Shown one piece after another: positions 37,076-46,390 of a stretch of 64,000 nt of DNA (its first letter is position 1; each line of letters begins with the position of its first letter). The DNA comes from Pedobacter heparinus DSM 2366. GTDB taxonomy: Bacteria > Bacteroidota > Bacteroidia > Sphingobacteriales > Sphingobacteriaceae. Location: positions 3,844,001 through 3,908,000 of the forward strand of contig NC_013061.1 in NCBI RefSeq assembly GCF_000023825.1, written 5' to 3'. The translations under genes were made by a program, and so were the position numbers. Below the pieces are notes generated by a model. The model was not told the origin of the DNA. It did no database searches and worked only from the letters and a program-made list of their open reading frames with translations.

Positions 37076-37555
37076 ATGAAGAATACTATACTATTTTTAT
37101 CCATACTTACAACTGCCCTGATGGCTGGGCTCTTTTATAGCTGGTCAATTTCAGTTATGCGCGGTCTGAAGACATTGCCCGACAGGGAATTTATCCTGTC
37201 GATGCAGGCCATGAACCGTGCCATTCAGAATCCTCTCTTTTTTATATGTTTTTTTGGTGCGGCAATATTTTTACTGATCAGTTGTTATCAGCAATTTGGC
37301 CCTTCATTAAATCGGGAGTATTATCTTTTGATAGCAGCAACCCTGATCTATTTAATTGGCGTACCAGGCCTTACAATTTTTGGTAATGTTCCGTTAAACA
37401 ACATGCTGGACAGCTTTGATGTAAATGGTTCAAGTGTGGATTCACTTTCGAAAATGAGGTTGGGATTTGAGGCGAAATGGAATTATTTAAACAACATGAG
37501 AAGCATCGCTGCAATCCTGTCTACCTGTTTACTGCTTTTTGCGAAAATAGGATAG
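37076..37555 (+). CDS. DUF1772-like membrane protein
   Basis: The 159-residue protein has four hydrophobic segments (about 1-25, 52-70, 80-100, 140-158) and the pattern of DUF1772/anthrone-oxygenase-like proteins: AGLFYSWSISVMRGLKTLPD early and GLTIFGNVPLNNMLD in the second half. It would sit in the inner membrane. Such genes are widespread and mostly uncharacterised. It is probably a single-gene unit. Confidence 0.72.
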   Translation: MKNTILFLSILTTALMAGLFYSWSISVMRGLKTLPDREFILSMQAMNRAIQNPLFFICFFGAAIFLLISCYQQFGPSLNREYYLLIAATLIYLIGVPGLTIFGNVPLNNMLDSFDVNGSSVDSLSKMRLGFEAKWNYLNNMRSIAAILSTCLLLFAKIG

Positions 37556-37628
37556 AGATGCTGATCGTAGAATAATTTGACAAACTCACATTATTTTACA
37601 AATTTGCAGCGAGTAAACTAACCAAATC

Positions 37629-37970
37629 ATGACGATCAATTTTGAATGCCTTTACTTTCTTGATAGTGAGCAGCTCTGTATTATCGAAATTAAAATAAAC
37701 AATCTTCCTGCTGATGCCCCTAAAAAGGACAAATTCAAATGGCTATTGATCAATAAAAAGACTTTAAGTATAAAAACACTACAATTCCGATCTATGGATT
37801 CATCTCATGAAATTGAGGAGCGTTTTTTTGATTTGGGTTATTTAAAATTTGATGCACAAAAAGGCGTGTACATCTCAAAAGAACCAACTACACAATATCA
37901 GCTTGAAAATACAGATGGCCAGCCCATACCGGATGTAATTAAAGAAGCAGTAAGCCTTTATTTAATTTGA
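37629..37970 (+). CDS. hypothetical protein
   Basis: The 113-residue soluble protein is acidic and basic in turns, with no signal peptide or membrane segment. I do not recognise a family. The frame starts at a good ATG, has a protein-like composition and ends 60 bases before the CAP-domain gene. The phrase EERFFDLGYLKFDAQKG suggests an alpha/beta fold, but nothing more can be said. Confidence 0.5.
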   Translation: MTINFECLYFLDSEQLCIIEIKINNLPADAPKKDKFKWLLINKKTLSIKTLQFRSMDSSHEIEERFFDLGYLKFDAQKGVYISKEPTTQYQLENTDGQPIPDVIKEAVSLYLI

Positions 37971-38030
37971 CAGGTATGCACGAATTTGGCAAAATCATCT
38001 GAATGGCGTAAGTTTTGTACTGTCCATTTC

Positions 38031-38717
38031 ATGAAGTTTTTATCAATTGTCCTTATCTCATTTTTTTCCGTATTCATTCCTGTTTCCATAAAAGCCCAGC
38101 GCGCTGATGCCTGGACCAAGGACGAATTAAAAATGGCCAATACTGCCGGAAATGCACCTTACCTAAGCGGCGAAGAAAAAGACATCGTCATTTACATGAA
38201 CCTGGTACGCATGGATGGTGAACGTTTTTTTAATACTTTTTTACAGGACTTTATTGATGATTATAATGAACAAATGAAACAGTACAGCAATTATGAAAGG
38301 TTAAAGGTTAACAGGAACGACAGTTATTACAAAAGTTTAAAGAACGACCTGAAGAACATTAAGCTACTACCTGCCTTTTGGCCGGATGAAGCCCTGAGCT
38401 GGGTGGCAAAACAGCACGCCAGGGATTTAAACAAGAACAATTTTGCTGCACACAACTCTAGTGATGGCCGGACAATGAAAGACAGGATCGGTAAAATGTA
38501 CCCTAAAAAATCAAATGGCGAAAACCTGGCCTTTGGTTTTTCGACCGGACTGGGCAATGTTTGCATGTTGCTGTTAGATAAGGGCGTACCCGACCTGGGG
38601 CACAGAAAACTGATTTTGAATACCTCCTATCAGTTAAATACAATTGGGGTAAGCATACAACCACATAAAACTTATCGTTATTGTGCAGTGATTGATTTTG
38701 TATCCCTACCCCATTAA
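38031..38717 (+). CDS. exported CAP (SCP/PR1) domain protein
   Basis: The 228-residue protein has a signal peptide (MKFLSIVLISFFSVFIPVS, cleaved near KAQ) and a CAP domain with QHARDLNKNNFAAHNSSDG (first His) and NGENLAFG, then DLGHRKLILN (second His). CAP proteins are secreted and have varied or unknown activities. The ATG at 38031 is chosen because it begins the signal peptide; the longer frame from a TTG at 37986 puts charged residues in front of it. Confidence 0.82.
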   Translation: MKFLSIVLISFFSVFIPVSIKAQRADAWTKDELKMANTAGNAPYLSGEEKDIVIYMNLVRMDGERFFNTFLQDFIDDYNEQMKQYSNYERLKVNRNDSYYKSLKNDLKNIKLLPAFWPDEALSWVAKQHARDLNKNNFAAHNSSDGRTMKDRIGKMYPKKSNGENLAFGFSTGLGNVCMLLLDKGVPDLGHRKLILNTSYQLNTIGVSIQPHKTYRYCAVIDFVSLPH

Positions 38718-38806
38718 ATTTTAAGCTTGCCGAAATCCCGCCGATGAATTTTATTTAAACAAATCATTGCCAAATTACTTAAATTGGCGCCCTCAAACAC
38801 AAACAA

Positions 38807-40735
38807 TTGAAAAGAGAAAATCCAATAACCTTAAACCTGTATGTGGCCCTGGCCTACAGGTTCCTGATTTTACTGGTTTTATATACTTTATGCAGATTGG
38901 GCTTCTTCTTTTTTAACCATAGCCTGTTCCAGCACATTACCTTACCCAAATACCTGTACATGCTATGGGGCGGACTAAAGTTTGACGTTTCGGCACTCAT
39001 CTATATCAATGCCATCTTCCTTTTAATGCAGCTGGTACCTGCCCCTTTTAAGTACAAAGATGGCTATCAGCGCTTTTGCAAATGGCTTTTTATCATTAGC
39101 AACAGCATTGGCATTATGGCCAACTTTGCCGATTTTGCCTACTATAAATATACACTTAAAAGAACTACAGCAACTGTTTTTAGCCAGTTTAGCCATGAAC
39201 AGAACAAGTTTAAACTGTTTATAGATTTTTTAACAGATTACTGGTACCTGTTTCTGCTTTATGCCCTGTTTATATGGGGCTTTGTAAAGCTTTACCAGCT
39301 GGTAGGTGTTAAAAAAGTAAAAACTTTTAAATGGCCTGCATACCTGTTGCAAACCGTATTGCTGTTTGCTATTGCACTGGTTTGCCTTACAGGTGTACGT
39401 GGTGGCTGGGGCTATGGCACCAGGCCCATTACGCTGAGCAATGCAGGAGAATTTGTGGATACACCAGATCAGATGAGCCTGGTGCTGAACACACCTTTCT
39501 GTATATTCAGGACTTTAAAAGTGTCTAAACTAAAGCCTGTAAACTATTACGATGAGCAGACATTGAACAGCATTTACAATCCCATACACCTGCCCAAAGA
39601 TACGGTTGCCTTTAAAAAGCTGAATGTCGTTTTCCTGATCATAGAAAGTTTGGGTAAGGAACATATAGGCGGCTTAAATAAAGACCTGATGGGTGGAAAG
39701 TACAAAGGTTTTACCCCTTTTATTGATTCGCTGATTGAACAGAGCTATACCTTTACCCATACTTATGCCAATGGCCGTAAATCTATAGATGCGCTACCTT
39801 CTGTGATTTCAGGTATTCCTTCTATCCGTGAGCCTTTTGTACTTTCGGTATACTCAGGGAATAAGACCACCAGCATTGCCAAGCTTTTAGGTGATAAGGG
39901 GTATGAAACTGCCTTTTTTCATGGGGCACCAAATGGTTCGATGGGTTTTTCCTCTTATACCCATCTTGCAGGAATCAAACATTATTTCGGACAGAACGAA
40001 TATAAAAAAACAGGAGATTATGACGGTACCTGGGGCATTTGGGACAATCCTTTTATGCAATATATGGCCCAAACCATGAATACGCTGAAGCAACCTTTTT
40101 TCTCAGCATTTTTCTCGCTTTCTTCTCATCATCCTTTCAAGCTGCCCGATGAATATGCAGGTAAATTCCCTAAAGGTCATTTGCCTGTACAGGAAGTACT
40201 GGGCTATACAGACATGGCACTGCGTAATTTTTTCAGAACGGCATCTGCTATGCCCTGGTATAAAAACACACTGTTTGTATTGTGTGCGGATCATGCCACA
40301 GTATCTTACTTCCCTGAATATCAAACCACTCCCGGATATTTTTCTATTCCGATTGTTTTTTATTATCCTGGCGGGGATTTAAAAGGGAAAGCGGATAAAA
40401 ACGTACAACAGATAGATATTATGCCCACTGTTTTGAATTATCTGCATTATGACAAACCTTATTTTGCGCTTGGCTTTGATGCTTTTGACAAAAGACAGGA
40501 TAATTTTGTGGTAAACAATAACGATGGTACCTTTAGCTTTTACCAGGGCGATTATTTACTGATCAATGATGGCAAGATCAACCTTTCATTATACAATTTA
40601 AAAACCGACCGTCTTACTCAAAACAACATATTAGATAAAGAACCGTTAATTGCACAACAAATGGAAAAATACCTGAAAGCTTTTGTGCAACAGTACAACA
40701 ACCGGATGATTGAAAACAAATTAACGGCGAATTAG
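38807..40735 (+). CDS. LTA synthase-like alkaline phosphatase-superfamily membrane enzyme
   Basis: The 642-residue protein has five N-terminal membrane helices (about 10-200) and a periplasmic sulfatase-fold domain. The domain begins VVFLIIESLGKEHIGG (first metal Glu), has a likely nucleophile in GRKSIDALPSV (Ser where LtaS has Thr), and later LFVLCADHATVSYFPE with metal ligands Asp and His. Such enzymes move phosphoglycerol or phosphoethanolamine groups onto envelope glycans or lipids. The start is TTG: an in-frame stop lies nine codons upstream and there is no ATG before the first helix. Confidence 0.85.
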   Translation: MKRENPITLNLYVALAYRFLILLVLYTLCRLGFFFFNHSLFQHITLPKYLYMLWGGLKFDVSALIYINAIFLLMQLVPAPFKYKDGYQRFCKWLFIISNSIGIMANFADFAYYKYTLKRTTATVFSQFSHEQNKFKLFIDFLTDYWYLFLLYALFIWGFVKLYQLVGVKKVKTFKWPAYLLQTVLLFAIALVCLTGVRGGWGYGTRPITLSNAGEFVDTPDQMSLVLNTPFCIFRTLKVSKLKPVNYYDEQTLNSIYNPIHLPKDTVAFKKLNVVFLIIESLGKEHIGGLNKDLMGGKYKGFTPFIDSLIEQSYTFTHTYANGRKSIDALPSVISGIPSIREPFVLSVYSGNKTTSIAKLLGDKGYETAFFHGAPNGSMGFSSYTHLAGIKHYFGQNEYKKTGDYDGTWGIWDNPFMQYMAQTMNTLKQPFFSAFFSLSSHHPFKLPDEYAGKFPKGHLPVQEVLGYTDMALRNFFRTASAMPWYKNTLFVLCADHATVSYFPEYQTTPGYFSIPIVFYYPGGDLKGKADKNVQQIDIMPTVLNYLHYDKPYFALGFDAFDKRQDNFVVNNNDGTFSFYQGDYLLINDGKINLSLYNLKTDRLTQNNILDKEPLIAQQMEKYLKAFVQQYNNRMIENKLTAN

Positions 40736-40739
40736 AGCA

Positions 40740-41231
40740 ATGCGAAAGGCCTTATTAAAAATAATAGATTTCTTTTACCCTCCTTTTTCACGCTGGCTGC
40801 CTTTACATACTTTCAGGTACATTGTGTCTGGAGGCACTACGGCAACGTCGGGAATTATCTGCTATTACATTGCTTACAACTGGATTTTGCACCAAAGAAA
40901 CATCCATGTTGATTTCCCTTTTGTACCTAAACTGATTACCGCCCACTCGGCAGCGCTCATCATCAGCACCCTGGTCAGTTTTTTGATTGGTTTTACGCTA
41001 AACAAATACCTGGTCTTTACCAAATCTAACTTAAAAGGGAGGATACAGATGTTCAGATACGCCGCGGTATTAGGCATCAATTTTGGACTTAACCTGGCCA
41101 TGTTAAAATACATGGTAGAGGGACTGCACTTTTATCCCTCGCTATCGCAGGCTTTCATTACCGTAACTCTATCTCTATGCAGTTATTTTCTGCAAAAGCA
41201 TTTTACGTTCAGGGTTAAAAAACATCCATAA
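40740..41231 (+). CDS. GtrA-family membrane protein
   Basis: The 163-residue protein has four hydrophobic helices and the GtrA pattern: FRYIVSGGTTATSGIICYYIAYN at the first helix and FTLNKYLVFTKS, then FLQKHFTFRVKKHP at the end. GtrA proteins are thought to help move lipid-linked sugars across the membrane for polysaccharide modification. It begins four bases after the LTA synthase-like gene, which suggests the two act on the same envelope product. Confidence 0.88.
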   Translation: MRKALLKIIDFFYPPFSRWLPLHTFRYIVSGGTTATSGIICYYIAYNWILHQRNIHVDFPFVPKLITAHSAALIISTLVSFLIGFTLNKYLVFTKSNLKGRIQMFRYAAVLGINFGLNLAMLKYMVEGLHFYPSLSQAFITVTLSLCSYFLQKHFTFRVKKHP

Positions 41232-41263
41232 CCAAATCTCCTGTTAAGTTTACAGCGTTATTT

Positions 41264-41271
41264 TATATTTG
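41264..41271 (+). promoter_or_regulatory. candidate -7 element of the phenylalanine hydroxylase gene
   Basis: TATATTTG matches TAnnTTTG and lies 28 bases before the ATG at 41300. The -33 element is not clear. Confidence 0.45.
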
Positions 41272-41299
41272 CGTAACTTTACCATCACTATATTAATGA

Positions 41300-43099
41300 A
41301 TGGATGCAATGAATGATTTTAATGACTTTAACAATAAGCAGGTAGCTAATCTGCCAAGGCATTTACGACAATTTATTGTAGAACAGCATTACGAAAAGTA
41401 TACGCCGGTAGACCAGGCCGTATGGCGTTATGTGATGCGCCAGAATTACAGCTATTTAAAGCATGTTGCTTTTTATCCTTATATCAAAGGCCTGCAGCGC
41501 GCGGGACTGAGTATTGAATATATCCCTGACCTGCAAACAATGAACGACAACCTGGGCAAGATTGGCTGGGGTGCAGTTACCGTGGATGGTTTTATACCGC
41601 CTGCAGCCTTTATGGAGTACCAGGCTTACCGGGTACTGGTTATTGCAGCAGATATCCGTCAGATCAATCATATTGAATATACTCCTGCACCAGATATTAT
41701 CCACGAATCGGCAGGTCATGCCCCAATTATTGCCGACGCGGACTATAACAATTACCTGAGCTATTTTGGTTCTATAGGTGCCAAGGCCATGTTCTCATCA
41801 AAAGATTTTGAGCTTTATGAGGCCATCAGGAACCTTTCGATCTTAAAAGAGGCTGTGGATGCCAATGAAGAAGAGATCGCAAAGGCAGAACGCCTGTTAC
41901 AGCAGATCTCGGAAAATATGGGTGAACCATCGGAAATGGCTTTATTGAGCCGCCTGCATTGGTGGACAGTTGAATATGGCCTGATCGGCACACTGGAAGA
42001 TCCAAAGATCTATGGTGCCGGTTTGCTTTCTTCGATCGGTGAAAGTTCGAGCTGTATGAAACCTGAGGTGCAGAAACTATGGTATAACATTGATACCATT
42101 AACTACAGTTACGACATTACCAAACCCCAGCCCCAGTTGTTTGTAACTGAAACGTTCCAGAACCTGATTGACGTACTTGAAGTTTTTGCCGATACCATGG
42201 CCTTCAGGAAAGGTGGCACCGAAAGTATTGTAAAGGCTATTGAATGTAAAAACCCGGCAACTGCAGTTTACAGTTCAGGCTTGCAGGTTACCGGCGTGTT
42301 TACAGATATGGGACTGGATGGCAATGATGCGCTTACTTTTATCAGAACAACCGGGCCTTCTGCTTTGGCGATTGGTAATAAGCAACTGGAAGGACATGGT
42401 AAACATTTCCATAAAGATGGTTTTTCATCTCCTGTGGGTAAACTGAAGGGTATTGCTACGCCGCTGGAAGACATGGACATGCTCCAATTGCTGAATTGTG
42501 GGATCAAACCGCTTAACCTGGCTATCCTGGAGTTTGAAAGTGGCATTACGGTAAAGGGTACAGTCAGGACCATCCATCAGCAAAATGAAAAAACTTTTCT
42601 GATTACCTTTGACAATTGTACCGTTAAGGAGCGTAACGGGAATATACTTTTTCAGCCAGACTGGGGCATGTATGACATGGCTGTTGGCGAAAAGATCGTT
42701 TCCGTTTACAATGGTGCAGCTGATAAGGATGCTTATGAAGAAATTACCCATATCAGTAATAAACAAACCCACAAAGTGGCTTACGACGAGAAGACCCAAA
42801 AACTGCATGCCATTTATAAAGCGGTACGACAGATAAGGGAAAGCGGAACAGGATATGAACAATTGCCAGTCCTTTTTGGGGCATTAAAAAATGAACACCG
42901 CTACGACTGGCTGTCGGCGATGGAAATTCTGGAGATCTTATACCATAAACAGCTTTATCCTGAACTGGAAAAAGAGCTGCGTATTTACCTGGAACTTAAA
43001 TCGGCCAGTGAAAGCGAACACACAAAACTGATTAATGACGGTTTACATGTTATTGCAAACCCGGTTACCAAATTGATTACAGAAGAAGAAGCACATTAA
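41300..43099 (+). CDS. long phenylalanine 4-monooxygenase-like hydroxylase
   Basis: The 599-residue protein has a biopterin-dependent aromatic amino acid hydroxylase domain in its first half. Iron ligands are His135 and His140 in HESAGH and Glu225 in WWTVEYGL. Most bacterial phenylalanine hydroxylases are under 300 residues; here about 300 further residues follow, including a beta-rich stretch (about 415-475: VKGTVRTIHQQ, NGNILFQPDWGMYD) and a helical end. It turns phenylalanine to tyrosine and feeds the homogentisate route nearby. The SDR gene follows with no gap. No N-terminal ACT domain is present. Confidence 0.88.
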   Translation: MDAMNDFNDFNNKQVANLPRHLRQFIVEQHYEKYTPVDQAVWRYVMRQNYSYLKHVAFYPYIKGLQRAGLSIEYIPDLQTMNDNLGKIGWGAVTVDGFIPPAAFMEYQAYRVLVIAADIRQINHIEYTPAPDIIHESAGHAPIIADADYNNYLSYFGSIGAKAMFSSKDFELYEAIRNLSILKEAVDANEEEIAKAERLLQQISENMGEPSEMALLSRLHWWTVEYGLIGTLEDPKIYGAGLLSSIGESSSCMKPEVQKLWYNIDTINYSYDITKPQPQLFVTETFQNLIDVLEVFADTMAFRKGGTESIVKAIECKNPATAVYSSGLQVTGVFTDMGLDGNDALTFIRTTGPSALAIGNKQLEGHGKHFHKDGFSSPVGKLKGIATPLEDMDMLQLLNCGIKPLNLAILEFESGITVKGTVRTIHQQNEKTFLITFDNCTVKERNGNILFQPDWGMYDMAVGEKIVSVYNGAADKDAYEEITHISNKQTHKVAYDEKTQKLHAIYKAVRQIRESGTGYEQLPVLFGALKNEHRYDWLSAMEILEILYHKQLYPELEKELRIYLELKSASESEHTKLINDGLHVIANPVTKLITEEEAH

Positions 43100-43801
43100 A
43101 TGAATATTGTATTGACAGGCGCCAGCAGCGGAATAGGTTTTGAAGCTGCTTTAGAATTTACGTTAAATAAAGATAATAAGGTAGTTTGTATTGCGAGGTC
43201 GGCCGATAAGCTGCGTAAACTGCTGGAAATAGCCAAAGGCATTACGCCCGACTGTACCCTGCTGCCTGTAGAATTTGACATTGTGAATGACGATTATGCT
43301 GCACTGGTACCTTTTTTAACTGAGAAACTGGGGCATATAGATATACTAATCAACAATGCAGGGGCACTGGTAAATAAACCTTTTTCTGAAACCACAGCAG
43401 CAGACCTGGCAAATATGTTTGAGAGCAATGTGTTGGGGCATTTTAACATGATCAAGAACCTGTTGCCATTGATGGGAAGCGACAGCCATATTGTGAACAT
43501 TGGCAGCATGGGTGGTTTCCAGGGCAGTGTAAAGTTTCCGGGTCTATCGGCCTATTCGGCCAGTAAGGCGGCCCTGCATGCCTTAACGGAATGCCTGGCT
43601 TTTGAACTGGTTGATACCGGGATTAAGGTAAACTGTCTGGCCTTGGGTTCTGCCCAGACGGAGATGCTGGAACTGGCCTTTCCTGGCTATCAATCGCCGG
43701 TAATGGCCTTTGAAATGGGCAAATATGTTGCCGACTTTGCCCGTACCGCACATAAGTTTTTCAACGGAAAAATCCTTCCAGTGGCAGTAACAACGCCATA
43801 A
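43100..43801 (+). CDS. short-chain dehydrogenase/reductase
   Basis: The 233-residue protein has the SDR cofactor loop TGASSGIGFEAA (about 6-17), NNAG (about 86-89), a catalytic Ser region VNIGSMGG and YSASKAA (Tyr and Lys, about 155-161). Its ATG follows the stop of the hydroxylase gene directly, so the two are translationally coupled. In such a position it might recycle dihydropterin, as dihydropteridine reductases of the SDR class do, but the sequence alone does not show this. Confidence 0.88.
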   Translation: MNIVLTGASSGIGFEAALEFTLNKDNKVVCIARSADKLRKLLEIAKGITPDCTLLPVEFDIVNDDYAALVPFLTEKLGHIDILINNAGALVNKPFSETTAADLANMFESNVLGHFNMIKNLLPLMGSDSHIVNIGSMGGFQGSVKFPGLSAYSASKAALHALTECLAFELVDTGIKVNCLALGSAQTEMLELAFPGYQSPVMAFEMGKYVADFARTAHKFFNGKILPVAVTTP

Positions 43802-43864
43802 TCAAGAAGTTATCAACATTTCTTAGGCTTAAAATATAAATTTAATACCTTTAGCCTGATTCAT

Positions 43865-44410
43865 ATGAAGAGATACCTGATTGTATTTAGTTTTCTTTTG
43901 TTAAGTTTCTCTGCGGCAAAGTCGCAGACCACCGTGCCTTTACAATACCAGGAACTGGTGAAAAACCTGATGAAACAGAGCACTGCAAATCCCATTTCCA
44001 ATACGCAAAAAATGGAATCTCCCAACCGTTTGCTGGAATTTGCCAAATCTATGCTGGGCATCAGGTACAGGGCTGCCTCAAGCAATCCCAACAGGGGTTT
44101 CGACTGTTCGGGCTTTGTAAACTATGTGTTCAGTAATTTTGGGTTTAAAGTACCACGTTCATCCAGGGATTTCGCAACAAGTGGTGAGGCTAAAAAGCTG
44201 GAAGATGCCAGAATTGGGGATGTAATTGTATTTACAGGTACCAACAGCCGTTCAAGAACGCCTGGACATGTAGGCATTATCTATGCCATAGATGGTGATC
44301 AGGTTAAGTTTATCCATTCTTCATCAGGAGGTGCCAAAGGCGTTACCATTTCCAGTCTGGATGAAGGTTTTTACAAAAAACGCTTCTTAAAGGTCATCAG
44401 TATTCTTTAG
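43865..44410 (+). CDS. NlpC/P60 cell-wall peptidase
   Basis: The 181-residue exported protein has a signal peptide (ending AKSQ, residue 21) and an NlpC/P60 domain: Cys81 in GFDCSGFVNYVF, His135 in PGHVGIIY and His151 in FIHSSS form the catalytic set. It would cut peptides in peptidoglycan. It is unrelated to the aromatic catabolism genes around it by function. Confidence 0.9.
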   Translation: MKRYLIVFSFLLLSFSAAKSQTTVPLQYQELVKNLMKQSTANPISNTQKMESPNRLLEFAKSMLGIRYRAASSNPNRGFDCSGFVNYVFSNFGFKVPRSSRDFATSGEAKKLEDARIGDVIVFTGTNSRSRTPGHVGIIYAIDGDQVKFIHSSSGGAKGVTISSLDEGFYKKRFLKVISIL

Positions 44411-44430
44411 TCCTGTTTTATGAAGGTGGC

Positions 44431-45318
44431 TTATAATAGAACCACTTTTAATGCATCGTTTACATTTCCTTTGTTTAACCATTGCTGTGCAAGCTGCTGC
44501 AGTTCACGTTCCCGGTTACTGGCGTCGCCAATAGTAGCATCCATAATTTCCTTTACTTCCGGAAGGTTTCTTACCGCATCAATTTCCTCATCGGTTGGCA
44601 GTTGCTCTATGTTACCCAGCATCCCCAGGTCATTACCGGTCAGTACCCTTGAATTTCTTACCGCCTTGGGCAGGGCATCTACCCCTATTCCTAAGGTTGT
44701 TAAGGGTTTGGCAACTTTAAACAGGCTCTCTGGTGTAACACGGCAATACCAGTCGCCCCCAAGCCGCGCCACAAGATCTATCTTAGCCTGGTCTATTTTC
44801 CCGGTTTCATCCAGGATATCTTCTTTAATGTGGATCAGTTTTACTTCTGCCAGGATCAGGTTTCCCGCACCCGGGTTTTCACCCAGATGGATCACCTCTT
44901 TAACCATACACTCCATTTGCACCGGGGCTTCAGCAACCCTGGGGGGTTTAACCAGCTGAGAAGGGAGCATGGTAAAACCCGCCTTTTCAAATTCATTTAC
45001 ACCTTTTGCATACTCTGTGCTGGCCAGACTGGTTTGCTGTACCATAGCATAGTTTACGATGTTGATGACACATTCTTTAACTTCAAGGATGTTCTCTAAA
45101 GTATGTTTAGTAGTATTGTCGCGCACCCTTCTGGCGGGTGAAAAAACACAGAGAGGCGGATTGGTACTGAACATGTTAAAGAAGCTAAAGGGGCTCAGAT
45201 TGATGTTCCCTTTTGCATCTATGGTAGTCGCAAAACAGATGGGCCGGGGCGCAACGGCATACTGCATATAATTTTGCAGCTGCGCCGGACTAAGATCTGA
45301 TGTTTTTATGGTGAGCAT
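44431..45318 (-). CDS. flavin reductase-like FMN-binding protein
   Basis: The 295-residue protein begins with a flavin reductase domain (about 15-200): YAVAPRPICFATTIDAKGNINLSPFSFFN and the later CVINIVNYAMVQQ. The last 90 residues form a charged helical tail not needed for flavin binding. It ends the three-gene minus-strand group and begins three bases after the fumarylacetoacetase-like gene. In Bacteroidetes similar genes occur with tyrosine catabolism; the exact reaction is unknown. Confidence 0.78.
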   Translation of the reverse strand: MLTIKTSDLSPAQLQNYMQYAVAPRPICFATTIDAKGNINLSPFSFFNMFSTNPPLCVFSPARRVRDNTTKHTLENILEVKECVINIVNYAMVQQTSLASTEYAKGVNEFEKAGFTMLPSQLVKPPRVAEAPVQMECMVKEVIHLGENPGAGNLILAEVKLIHIKEDILDETGKIDQAKIDLVARLGGDWYCRVTPESLFKVAKPLTTLGIGVDALPKAVRNSRVLTGNDLGMLGNIEQLPTDEEIDAVRNLPEVKEIMDATIGDASNRERELQQLAQQWLNKGNVNDALKVVLL

Positions 45319-45321
45319 TTT

Positions 45322-46320
45322 TTATTTTTTTTTCAGGGCCAGGATAGAAAAATCAGTATCTGCTTTTTTGATGATATTGATCAGTCGCCCCAAACCCGTG
45401 ATTTCCATTTCAACTTCATCACCATCCTGCAACCATTGTGGTTTGAAATTGGGATCGTTTAGCAAACCCGTTCCGTTGAGCTCAAGAAAACAGCCCGTAC
45501 CTACGGTACCTGAGCCTATTACATCACCAGGTAAAATATCTGCTCCATAAGCACAGCGTTCAATGATCTCGGCGAAAGTCCAGTCCATATCTGCCATACT
45601 GCCTGCAGATACTCCTACTCCATTCACAGTACATGTCATTTTTAGGTCGTACGCATTTCCGGTATGACCAGGCTTGGCACTTGTTTTATAGGGTTCCAGC
45701 TCATCCGGGGTAACCAGCCATGGGCCAATTACGGTAGAAAAATCTTTTCCTTTGGCTGGCCCCAGGTTTAACAGCATTTCCTCCATTTGCAGGGTCCTGG
45801 CACTCATATCATTCATCACCATATAACCGGCAATATAATTGTCGGCTTCTGCCGCAGTGATGTTGCGTCCCTTTTTACCAATCACAACTGCTACCTCCAG
45901 CTCAAAATCAAGCTTCTGAAAATGATCTGGCATGCATTCAATTTCTCCGGGTCCCTGGATGGCATTGTGGTTGGTAAAATAAAAAATAGGGTATTGGTCA
46001 AACTCAGCAATCATCTCCACCTTACGGTTCCGGCGTGCAGCGGCGACATGCTGTCGGAAGGCATAACCATCGCGGCAGGAGGTCGGATGTGGTACCGGGG
46101 CCAGCAGTTCGAAAAAAACCTCTTCTTTCGCTTCTATTTCAGCAGCCTTGATCTGGGCATCCACTTTTTTAGCGCGTTCCATCAGTACTTCTCCACCCTC
46201 TAAAAAAGCTTTCATTTCATCGGGCAACTGCTTATCACAAGAGTTTAAGTTATAAATGTGTCCGTTTATAAACACACCGAGGTGTTCTCTGTTTTCTGTT
46301 TTATAGGATACCAGCTTCAT
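45322..46320 (-). CDS. fumarylacetoacetate hydrolase-family protein
   Basis: The 332-residue protein has the FAH fold: DFELEVAVVIGKKGRNI, with the acidic metal ligands, AGYMVMNDMSARTLQ, GPWLVTPDEL and a C-terminal GDVIGSGTVGTGCFLE. In the homogentisate route it would split fumarylacetoacetate into fumarate and acetoacetate. It lies between a C4-dicarboxylate carrier and a flavin reductase-like gene and faces the homogentisate and hydroxyphenylpyruvate dioxygenase genes. No maleylacetoacetate isomerase is seen in the window. Confidence 0.9.
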   Translation of the reverse strand: MKLVSYKTENREHLGVFINGHIYNLNSCDKQLPDEMKAFLEGGEVLMERAKKVDAQIKAAEIEAKEEVFFELLAPVPHPTSCRDGYAFRQHVAAARRNRKVEMIAEFDQYPIFYFTNHNAIQGPGEIECMPDHFQKLDFELEVAVVIGKKGRNITAAEADNYIAGYMVMNDMSARTLQMEEMLLNLGPAKGKDFSTVIGPWLVTPDELEPYKTSAKPGHTGNAYDLKMTCTVNGVGVSAGSMADMDWTFAEIIERCAYGADILPGDVIGSGTVGTGCFLELNGTGLLNDPNFKPQWLQDGDEVEMEITGLGRLINIIKKADTDFSILALKKK

Positions 46321-46390
46321 AGCTTACGAATTTTAAGTTTTGATCAAAGCTATATAAAATTAAACAAACACCCTATACCAATTGCTGATG

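Noticed and set aside
44420..44959. A 179-codon + strand frame inside the flavin reductase-like gene
   Set aside because: Serine-rich composition and full overlap with a gene of a known family on the other strand mark it as a shadow.
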